A stretch of 64,000 bases of DNA from Apostichopus japonicus (Eukaryota > Echinodermata > Holothuroidea > Aspidochirotida > Stichopodidae), in contig NC_092563.1 in NCBI RefSeq assembly GCF_037975245.1, positions 7,189,501 to 7,253,500 on the forward strand, in the 5' to 3' direction. The notes under the pieces are model-generated. The model saw nothing but the letters and a program-made list of their open reading frames with translations. It made no database searches and had not been told where the DNA came from. Position numbers and translations under genes: made by a program. Positions 43,741 to 53,700 of the stretch are shown piece by piece. Each line of letters opens with the position of its first letter. Positions within the stretch are counted from its first letter, which is position 1.

Positions 43741-45115
43741 TACCACGACTGTTGGCTAATAGTATTGAGATACTGCTGCTTACTGTGTAAAATATGATAC
43801 CTTCGACAACAGTATGTACAAACCACTGTTGGCCTATGATGTCAAGCTACTGCTTACTGTGTAAAATATCATGCCTTTGATAACATACAAACCAGTTGGC
43901 CTATGGTATTGACATACTGAGCTGCCTACTGTGTAAAATATGATACCTACCGTAACAGTACGTACAAACCACTGTTGGCCTAGATGATGTCAAGCTACAA
44001 AATATCATGCCTTCGATAACGTACAAACCAGTTGGCCTATGGTGTTGACATACTACTGCGTACTGTGTAAAATATGACACCTACCGTAACAGTACGTACA
44101 AACTAGGGTTGGGCGATATATCGAAAATTATTATTATCGCGATAATTTTTTTTCAAGAAGATATTTTTTGAGGATTAAACAAATGACGATAATTTCTTGT
44201 GAAAGAAATTTTAAATAAATGTGGAAAAAAGGCGATTATCCTTTCTCCGTTTTATGTGTAAATGTTATTCTAGCATTCCATGATTAAGAAAGTTGAAAAG
44301 AAATAAAGTTTATCAACTTCATTTACTGACTTTTGAACTTCGTAAAAAACCCATCCTTTACAACATTGACTGTATAGAGAACAAAACTCGGATAATCAGT
44401 AGAGAAATTACCAATTGTGTAGGAAAAGTAAGTTGGTACACCTTTCAAATTTTACGAAAGATCCAGCAAAATACTTTCGAAAAATTAACGCCAAACTGGC
44501 ATATCGTGCTAAATGCAACTAATGTCATGTAAACAAGGCTCTAGTACACCCATTTATGGATAAACCAGAAGACCACATCTGGTGTTAAGCAGGGGGAAAA
44601 GAAAGTATTTTCTAGAAGTTCCAAAAAAAAAGGAAAAATTAATATCCTACCATAGTTAAGTGTATAGTAAATAGCCTAACCACTTCGTCGGTTACGGATC
44701 TCACGTAACAACAAAAACACAACTAATTGTATTTTGCGAAGTTGACGTTTTCTACAAGGACATGGAAACAATATTTAGCATTTAGTTAATCATGCCAAGT
44801 GGCCTAAAACATGGGATTACAAGGTTTACTTTCATAAAGATGGCCATACTGTAGCTATTGGGGCCTTGATATCGTGCTATGTCTGTATGGTATAGACTGT
44901 GCCTCGTGGCCTGTGATGTCAAGCTACTGCTTACTGTGTAAAATATCATGCCTTTGATAACGTACAAACCAGTTGGCCTAGATGGTATTGACGTACTACT
45001 GCTTACTGTGCAAAATATGATACCTAACGTAACAGTACGTACAAACCACTGTTGGCCTATATGGTATCAAGATACTACTGCTCACTGTGTAAAGTATGAC
45101 ACCTTCACTCACAAC
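43741..45115. repeat. ~75-80-bp minisatellite in intron 2, interrupted by hAT
   Basis: Imperfect units (ctgcttactgtgtaaaatat, then cgtacaaaccactgttggcc) run from about 43741 to 44103 and resume from 44909 to about 45115, split by a truncated hAT element. Confidence 0.8.
44104..44908 (+). mobile_element. hAT element, 3'-truncated copy
   Basis: Starts TAGGGTTGGGCGATATATCG and follows the element at 45348 closely up to gcctcgtg (44908), where it stops abruptly inside the shared module. The right TIR and target duplication are absent. The flanks belong to one minisatellite unit, with about seven bases of that unit missing at the junction. Confidence 0.85.
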
Positions 45116-45132
45116 CTTTGTATCTTTTTCAG

Positions 45133-45246
45133 GAATTTATCAGCAACATCATCTGGGCGATCTGTCACTTCATTGGAATCATAAGACTACTGGTCACTGT
45201 GACTAAGTACGCTCGTTATTTGCCATTTGGTTTCTGGGTGTCATTC
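45133..45246 (+). CDS. MARVEL-domain membrane protein, coding exon 3
   Basis: Encodes residues 101-138, phase 0. The acceptor is tatctttttcag (45131-45132) and the donor TTC|gtaagt (45247). EFISNIIWAICHFIGIIRLL is the third membrane segment, followed by a short basic loop (TKYARYL) and the start of the fourth segment (FGFWVSF). The upstream intron (1825 bp) holds a minisatellite and a truncated hAT. The downstream intron (5430 bp) holds a complete hAT, AGGTCA repeats and a LINE fragment. Confidence 0.85.
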
Positions 45247-45347
45247 GTAAGTATTCTTGCAGATTGTTTGATTATTCACCCTGGCCTTAAATGTCGCATA
45301 AGCTGTAACTAATGACCACTGTTGCAATTTTGGAAATGGGTTTACAC

Positions 45348-46996
45348 TAGGGTTGGGCGATATATCGAAAATTATTATTATCGCGATAATTTTTTTTCAA
45401 GACGATATTTTTTGAGGATTGAACAAATGACGATAATTTCTTGTGAAAGAATTTTGAAATAGATGTAGAAAAAAAAATTCTCCGTTTTATGTGTAAATGT
45501 TATTCTAGCATTCCATGGTTAAGAAAGTTGAAAAGAAATATTGTATCAACTTCATTTACTGACTTTTGAACTTCGTAAAAACCCGTTCTTTACAACATTG
45601 ACTGTATAGAGAACAAAACTCTGAAAATCAGTAGAGAAATTACCAATTGTGTACGAAAAGTAAGTTGGTAAACCTTTCTAATTTTACGAAAGATCGAGCA
45701 AAATACTTTCGAAAAATTCACGCGAAACTGGCATATCGTGCTAAATGCAACAAGTGTCATGTAAACAAGGCTCTAGTACACCCATTTATGAATAAACCAG
45801 AAGACCACATCAGGTGTAAAGCGGGAGAAAGAAAGTATTTTCTAGAATTTCCACCAAAAAAAAAATAATATCCTACCATAGTTAAGTGTATAGTAAATAG
45901 CCTAACCACTTCGTCGGTTACGGATCTCACGTAACAACAAAAACACAACTAATTGTATTTTGCGAAGTTGACGATTTCTACAAGGACATGGAAACAATAT
46001 TTAGCATTAAGTTAATCACTCCTGGTGGCATAAAACATGGAATTACAAGGTTTACTTTCATAAAGATGGCCATACTGTAGCTATTGGGGCCTTGATATCG
46101 TGCTACAGTATGTCTGTATGGTATAGACTGTGCCTCGTGTATCATGGGGAATAGATTGTTTTGTTCATGCGGAGGAGTCGGTTGGCTTGAGGTGTGTTTT
46201 ACTTACCTTAATGTTACGGGGATATTTACCTACTTTCCTTGAACGTCTAAGATAATATTTCGCATAACTTTACGGATCCTTTACTGACTGACCTAATTAA
46301 TTCTAGAGTGGAGCCAAAAAAGTTTACTCCATGAAAAGTTTTTTGGAACCGTGCCAAAAATGTTAACAAACAGGTGTTAGACAGGGGTTGTTTTGCAAGG
46401 TACCCTGAGAAAATTTGAAGCACATTGTAGCCTACCGTGATATTTAAGTACGGTTAAACACTGCAGTTGTAAACTGATTGTTAGGCAGTCTAGAAACGGG
46501 GCTTTGCCGCACGTAGTCTGTTTCATAATATCGACAGTTTTGTAAGTTAAACTTTATAAAGATTGTAAGAGAGATTAATTCTCTTTTCATTTTATCACAT
46601 AATATAGCTACTCTAACTTGTCATTTTAAAACTTTCATCAGTTTCGTGACAATTTAAATTCATAAAGTTAGTCAGTATTTTGAATCCTCAATTGCGATTT
46701 TTTTATCGCCAGACACGAAAAAATACTTAACTTTTCCGGGGGCATTCGCCCCTGGACCCCCACAAGGGGTTCCACCCCTTGACCCCAACAGGGCTCTAAG
46801 GCGGGCCCTGAACCCCACACCATTGTGCTCGGTGTGTTTGCTGCGCGAAAACACCTGTGGGAAATCGGCAGTTGTTTTTAGTGTGTTCGCGAACACACTA
46901 AAAACAACAAGGAAAAATTATCGTAATTATCGAAATATCGCGATAATTTTTGAACTATTTATCGTGACATTAAAAAGCAAATATCGCCCAACCCTA
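45348..46996. mobile_element. hAT-type element with ATCGCGAT subterminal repeats
   Basis: A 1649-bp element flanked by the exact 8-bp duplication GTTTACAC (45340-45347, 46997-47004). Termini read TAGGGTTGGGCGATAT on both sides, with TATCGCGATAATT-type motifs at both ends. The interior from about 45620 to 46850 is the shared module in plus orientation. It lies in intron 3 of the MARVEL gene. No transposase frame. Confidence 0.92.
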
Positions 46997-47259
46997 GTTT
47001 ACACGGTATGCATCGGACTCTACTGTGGCCTCTGAAATGCACCACTGAAAAAGTAGTGATGACTAAGGCACCAAGTCCAAAAGTAGCATACTGAGGGGGC
47101 TACAGTACAGCATGGCTGCAGCCAGGCTTCGTGTGTGGTCATAAACTATCATGTTTTGCCATATATAGACACTGCAGGTGTTCAGATATAATCCCTATTG
47201 TTTGCAGTATTGATTCATCCTAGCTGAACAGGATTTTGCAGCTACTGCAGTTTTCTGAT

Positions 47260-47790
47260 TCCCTGCGGGAGGCAAAAGGAATCAATGCGATGGTGATATT
47301 GATGGCGTGTGTGTGTATGTGTGCAAGTAAACGGGACACTTGCTTTTCAGCATGGGAACTAAACAACTTCATGGTGGGTTAACTTTATACTTGGTATGTG
47401 GATCTGTCATATTGAGTACAAGAACCCTTTTCTTTTCTGTGAAGTTCAATGGTCATTTGGGGTCAACAATAGGGCAAAGTCTGAAAAATTTGTGAACACG
47501 ATAACTCAAAAAGTACATCTTTGTTGACTTTCATGCATAGTATGGAAGTTCGGCTTGTTAAGTACAAGAACCTATTGAAATTGGTGGAGGTCAAAGGTCA
47601 TTTGCGGTCAACATTTAAGTGAAAGTCTGAAAATCTTGTAAACACAATAACATAAGAAGTACATTCTTTCTTGAACTTCATACTTAGTATGTAGATCCTT
47701 CTTGGTGAGTGTAAGAATGCTATTGAAATTGGTAGAGGTCAAAGGGCAATTGAGGTCAACAGGTGTCAAAATCTGAAAACCTTTTAAACA
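47260..47790. repeat. dispersed AGGTCA-type repeat in intron 3
   Basis: Units of about 110-115 bp with attgagtacaagaaccc-like anchors and AGGTCAAAGGTCA (direct repeat with 1-nt spacing, about 47588) resemble the arrays at 30075 and 40870. Confidence 0.7.
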
Positions 47791-49086
47791 TAGTAACTCC
47801 GAAATTAAAGCTTTAATTCTCCAATGCTATGATTTTCTTATGGTGAACATAGTTTGGTCAGTTCAGTTTAGTTCTGCAAAGGGGCTCTGTAGGTCTTCCA
47901 CGAAACCTACCTGGCATCAAGGAAATGAAATCTGCTTCAGAGTGCATACTCTTGCTTTAAACGTACACTTAAAATCGCCTCTCAGTTTTCACCCTCTGAG
48001 CTTCAAGGGGTCAACATGTTACAAATGGGCACAAACTGGCTCAAGGGTTCAAAGGTTATATCAAGCGGTGGTAGAACTGGCCATTTTCTCAAACATATTT
48101 GCGCAGTGTATAAACCATGTCTTGTAACTCTAAACAATTATTTAAAGGGATTTGCTAGCTCAAAGATGGTAAAATGTATCTATGTTACACATAGGAAAAC
48201 TGTTCTTTCTGGATATTGAAACATTTTGGTTTAAAATTCTATACTGTAAAATCCTTATGAGTGAACGACATGGTTGATGCCCACAAGGAATATAGTTACA
48301 AATCTTTTCTGGTTTTCTCTTTATTCTTGGACAAATTTAACTCACTTGCTCTACATTAATTAGTCATATTGTCTCGTTTTTGTTTCTGTGTTAACAAACC
48401 TAGTACTATCCTATCATTGTTAGTGCATTGCACATTGCACAATTGATTTCCTGCATATAAGCTCTTAAAGGGTCTTGTGTGATTACCGTGTGGATTTTAA
48501 TAGTGCAATCTTGGTTGGTTACAACTTGTTAAAAAGTTTTGAACATTGTAGTAATTTAGGGCTCTTATATTTGAAGTTCAGATGTGGATTTCCACATGTT
48601 TATAGAACTGCCTAGTAGTCTCCTTGGGCAGCTAGCACTATATTCGACCGCTTAGGAGTTGCCTGGGCATCCAAGCCATCATGATATCGATGTTCAACAA
48701 ACTTTTAATTGGTTTAGAAATGAAAGTTATTTAACACAACATGTTTATGCTTTTAAAACACATGACGTATTGCATAAGCTGTACCCATTCCCCTATGTAT
48801 ATGGCAATGTGAGATTTTAAACGATGTCTTCACTCTACTGTAAATTTACAAATGGAGGGAATGCATTGTGAAGTTCGTGAACGACCTCTGTACAAAGTCA
48901 ATGGTATATTACCGTGCGATTTCCCTCGCATACAGTCAACTCAATGGAGGACTCCCATTGACTTAAAAGAGCAAAAAAGATCGTCGGAGAGCAAGGTTCT
49001 TGCGAAGGACAAGCCAAACAAAATCTCTCCAAGTTTGTTGGGTTACTTAGTGTAACTTAGTGTACTAATCAGAATATACAGCACCG
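47791..49086. other. intron 3 sequence without recognised features
   Basis: AT-rich intronic sequence; no coding or repeat family recognised beyond scattered short repeats. Confidence 0.5.
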
Positions 49087-49215
49087 ATAGGTGGCTGGGG
49101 CATCGAAAGTTGGCTGGGGCATCGAAAGATGGCTGTGGCATCGAGAGGTGGCTTGGGCATCAAGAGGTGGCTGGGGCACCGAAATGGGGCCGGGGCAACG
49201 AGAGGTGGCCGGGTT
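49087..49215. repeat. ~20-bp minisatellite (GGTGGCTGGGGCATCGAAA)
   Basis: Six to seven imperfect units of about 20-21 bp in intron 3. The open frame across it reflects the repeat rather than a gene. Confidence 0.85.
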
Positions 49216-49699
49216 ATCCAAAGGCAAAACATGAAGGGCACGACAGCAGCTGTTGACGTCGGCTGGGTGTATTTTTCAGGGGCACCTTGGAAAACAACAA
49301 CGATACGACAGATTTTTGTCGTTGGTGCCGGTTATGTCAAGCCGTGGTATCAGGTTTCAATAAATAAAATCAACAAGAAGATCATCATAGCCTAAAGTAA
49401 AGCTTTTGAAGAGCCTAGACAACATCACAGACCCCCTACTGTGATCCAACTTCCTGGATCAAGTTTTAGCCAGCCAAAATAGGTAACATTTTAATCAGCC
49501 ATAATTGGAGCAAGATTTCGAGGAGTTTTCAACTAACATTGTAGAAAACTTTTTTGTTTGAAATTAGAACTTTAATATTGTTTGTCACCAGAAATGCCAA
49601 TTACTGTAAGTATTGGTTAGTGTCTTCTTGTAAATATTGCATTCTGCTAAACACCTCAAAAAGGTTTGAGTATCCCGTATAAACACAATACTAATCAAT

Positions 49700-50663
49700 C
49701 CTATTGTCCTAGGTGCCTTTTAATTAAGTTTGCAGATGACACTGCCTTGATCGGTCTGATAAACAAAGGAAAACAAGGATATTTACTTAAACCAAATAAA
49801 TCGTTTTGTACAGTATTGCGAAGATAATTTTTCTAGAACTCGACATGAACAAAACAAAAGAGACGATAATTGATTTCAGGAAATGTAATCTGAGGCCGAA
49901 TGAGGTAATTATCAAAGACTGTGTCGTTGAACGTGTATCAACTTACAAATATTTGGGTATTGTTGTGGATGATAAACTAGCCTGGCATGATCACATTTTA
50001 TACTTGGTTTTAAAGATCAATCCGAGAATGTATTTTTCTTTTTCGCAAACTTAATAAGTTTAATATTGACTGTCGCATCCTTACTATGTTTTATAATTCT
50101 GTCATTAGCAGTGTGTGGTTACATTGTATTCTTTGCTGGGGTGGGAACATGGGCTGCGAAGATTAAAAACGTATCGACACAATTATTTAACAAGCTAGTC
50201 GTACTTTAGGAGAAAATCAGCCAACGGTTGACTCATCCTACCAAAGTCTTCTTCAAGTTAAAGTTAAATGCAGTACTTGCCGACAATACCAACCACTATA
50301 TGCAGATCTTGCCGGGGTAGTAAATTCCTTGTAGTGGGCGGATGAGACTCCCGTATGCTGCCACTAACAGACACAAGTCATCTTTTATTCCACAGTGCAT
50401 TACACTTTATAACAACCTTGTCATTCGTTAGGCTCTTTCTATTCTTGTATATATCTGTTTTGACTTGGGACTGTGCATTTTCATGTTTGACAATTTGAAC
50501 TATCTTACTTGTTAACTTTTTTTTCTGAACTTTCTTTTATATTTCTAGATTGTAAATTTATCCTTAATTACATGTTGTATTCTTACTCTTTTAAGTATGT
50601 ACTATTATGCGAGTATGCAATTTCCCTCTGGGATATAATAAAGTTAAACTTACTTACTTACTT
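49700..50663 (+). mobile_element. LINE 3' fragment (CR1/L2/Rex1-like) in intron 3
   Basis: 5'-truncated reverse transcriptase starting near the FADD block (IKFADDTALIGLI, FADD at 49729-49740), then MNKTKETIIDFRK, YKYLGIVVDDKLAWHDH and several frame breaks through the thumb. The 3' end carries ccctctgggatataataaagtt and a TTAC-repeat tail (50650-50663), the classic LINE terminus of this group. 5' truncation and a short repeat tail are normal for target-primed insertion. Confidence 0.8.
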
Positions 50664-50676
50664 GTCCTTACTACAG

Positions 50677-50787
50677 ATATGCTCCTTTGGGATCACTTTC
50701 CTCTACGCGTTCCATGCCTTCTTGGGCTTTAAGAGAGGCGTTGTCTCCTTCCGCAGCGAGACTTCTGGAGCTACCGTACAAACATAG
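50677..50787 (+). CDS. MARVEL-domain membrane protein, terminal coding exon
   Basis: Encodes residues 139-174 and the stop TAG at 50785-50787. The acceptor is ccttactacag (50675-50676). ICSFGITFLYAFHAFLGF completes the fourth membrane segment, followed by a short cytosolic tail (KRGVVSFRSETSGATVQT). Total length 174 fits MAL (about 150) to plasmolipin/CMTM (about 180) proteins. One membrane segment per exon with phase-0 introns parallels the known four-exon MAL gene. A LINE 3' tail ends about 12 bp upstream of the acceptor AG. Confidence 0.85.
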   Translation: MCSFGITFLYAFHAFLGFKRGVVSFRSETSGATVQT

Positions 50788-53700
50788 TTTGTCAAGATCA
50801 CGACAGATACAAGCTTTGATGTGGTATTGATGTCGGTGTTAATTTTTCTTTATTTTTGGTTTGATATATATAGTATTAGATATTTACATTTTGATTTCCT
50901 CAATTATTAGTGTATCTTTCATTTCAATAAGTAACAGTAAAGTACATGTAATATCAGTAGTTGGCCCTTCTGAACCATAGAGCTTTGTTGCGGAAGGGTA
51001 ACACTTTACCTTAGTTACGGGATTGGATAGCTACCGCTGCTTGTATTGTAACACATCTTTGGGAAGTATTACAATATAAGAAAATATGAAATTTCTCTTA
51101 ATTTTGCTTGTACTTTGCATCATGATTTAATTTGTTGTATATTAGCTACAGTAAGCTGGTCAGTGTGAGAGGATTTACATATCAATGTTAACATGTTTTG
51201 TATTCCATGATCAGCTGTCTAATATTTAACTTTTTGTAAATTTATGTTTTAGGGGTTTTCCATATGTCCCCTGCATGTGATATGAGGAAAGTGGTTCACT
51301 GGATTCCGACTGTTACATTTACATAACTTTTAGGACTTACGATGTTGCAAGATTAACAGTTGTACGTGAGGCTCTGGACTGTTCATGTTCATTCTTAGTT
51401 TTACATGTACATATTAACATAGATGAGTTATGACATTGCATGATTAGCAGTTACATGTGAGGCTCTTGAATAATGTTCATTCTGCATTTTACATGTACAT
51501 ATTAACATAGATGATTTATGACATTGTATGATTAGCAGTTACATGTGAGGCTCTTGAATAATCATGTTCATTCTGCATTTTACATGTACATATTAACATA
51601 GATGAGTTATGACATTGTATGATTAACAGTTACATGTGAGGCTCTTGAATAATCATGTTCATTCTTAGTTTTACATATTAACATAGATGAGTCATGACAT
51701 TGTATGATTAGCAGTTACATGTGAGGCTCTTGAATAATCATGTTCATTCTGCATTTTACATGTACATATTAACATAGATGAGTTATGACATTGTATGATT
51801 AGCAGTTACATGTGAGGCTCTTGAATATTCATGTTCATTCTGAGTTTTACATATACATATTAACATTGATGCAGCATGATATCTAAAATGAAGTATCAAA
51901 CAGATCAGCAGTAAATGTGTTTTGGGAATCGAAGCCTTAACCTGTTATTTAAGGATTAGGGTGAGAGCAGCTGCTTAAAATAGGAGTACAATGGTTGTAT
52001 CATCACATAGGTGGTTACACACATCAATATTGTTTGTTAGTCAACAAATTTTCTCAATTTTAATGACCAGTATCTACTTGTTAACCTGTTATGTGCAAAA
52101 CCTCCTTGGCAGGTCAAGCTTATGTTGATGATGCTTTTAGCCATGGCTGCTCAACTTCCCTTCATGGACAAGATGAGCACTGTAAAATTTCGGAAGATCT
52201 GTTTATTGATAACTTGAAGTAAGTGGAAAATGGTTAAGAAATGCAGACAGCTAAATTAAGCAACCCAATTTACTATCTTGATTTATATTCAATTTTTTGG
52301 TTGCCAAAGAGCCATTCTCAGCTGCTAATATGATATAGTATGTATGTACGTTTGTTTGTATGCGTGTATGTACGTATGTATCATATATGTATGGTGGTGG
52401 TGTTTGCTGTCCTACTACTGTACTTCATTATCTTCTTATAAAAATTATGAATATGCATAATAGAGCATGTTTCCTCTTCGTTGGTTGTCAAGGATGTTTC
52501 AAACATTAGTGCTATTAACCCTGCTGTAGGCTGAAGTTGATATATATGTAACAGATGGGTTTGAGAATTGGGTGTACTTCAAGTGATTTCCAGAAATTTT
52601 TCATTTACCATTGCAAACTTCACAGTGTGTAGGTTTCTCGCTGTACATAGTAAAACAGTACTTGTATCCGTTACATGGAAGTCTTGAGAACTTTGGATAT
52701 GATAATTGAGGGGTAAGACCTAAAAGGGTACAAACTGTTTTTGTAGAATTTGGATTCAAATTGCTTCCGCTGATCAAGAACAGTTTCAGCCTTGGTTTGC
52801 ATGTAGATATATTAATAAATACCAGTTTATGGTTCATGCATTGGTTTCTATGGTGACAAGTGATCAGGTTCTCTCCTTGTGAAATTTCATTCCCGCTTTT
52901 TTTTATTTGACGTGAGTTTAGCTCCGGATTTAACAGCTTTTGGATCATTACTCTGCAAATGTAATGTTTGTTTAATATTATCTATACTCAATTACTTACA
53001 CATCTTATTTATCCATTAGCCAACATATGTGCCAAACATTAACAGGACAACATTCAGCAAAACTGAATGTAACAGAGCAGGAAACAGGTCTTGAGGTTTT
53101 TACTAGATGACAAGGCTGGGAGTTGTCCAGACGTCGGTCAAAAATACGCCGTTAGTTATGTTGTCATTTATCTCTTAAGTCAGATAACAGTATAGAACAA
53201 CTAATTTCTTTTGTTTTTTTGTTGTTGTTGTTTGTTTGTTTATTTCTTTTTCAAGCTGCTAGACAACATAGACAACATTATAAATTTGTCTTTCTCTTCT
53301 GTGCCTTAAACCACTATATCAGGATGACTTTCTTTATTTGGAGAATTTTTTTTTTATGATACTTTAATAGTAGATTTAATATCTTTATTGGAATACTACC
53401 AAGCATTTATACTTTACCTTCCTTCAAAACGTACCAGTTTTTAACATTGGTCGCTGTATGATCGTTATTTGTTCTGTTGTTTATGGTCGTTCAAATGTAT
53501 AACACTGACAACATTAGTATTATAAACTGATAATTTTAGAAGATCATTATTTTATAGGCACACGCTCTCAAGTTGGTTTTAATTTTCGACTTCAAGAAAT
53601 CTCACAAGTGGGCAGTAAAACAAAGAACTTACTGTTAATTAGCGTTGATCATCTTCATACATTTTTTGTGAAAATTTAGCACCATTTGTGGAACTAATGC

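Noticed and set aside
43741-45115. CRISPR-like array
   Set aside because: Units are contiguous imperfect tandem repeats of 75-80 bp without constant repeats and unique spacers, in a eukaryotic intron.
52115-52220. An extra MARVEL-gene exon downstream of the stop
   Set aside because: An AG before gtcaagcttatg resembles an acceptor and the frame is hydrophobic, but the gene already ends with a fourth membrane segment and a stop at 50787.
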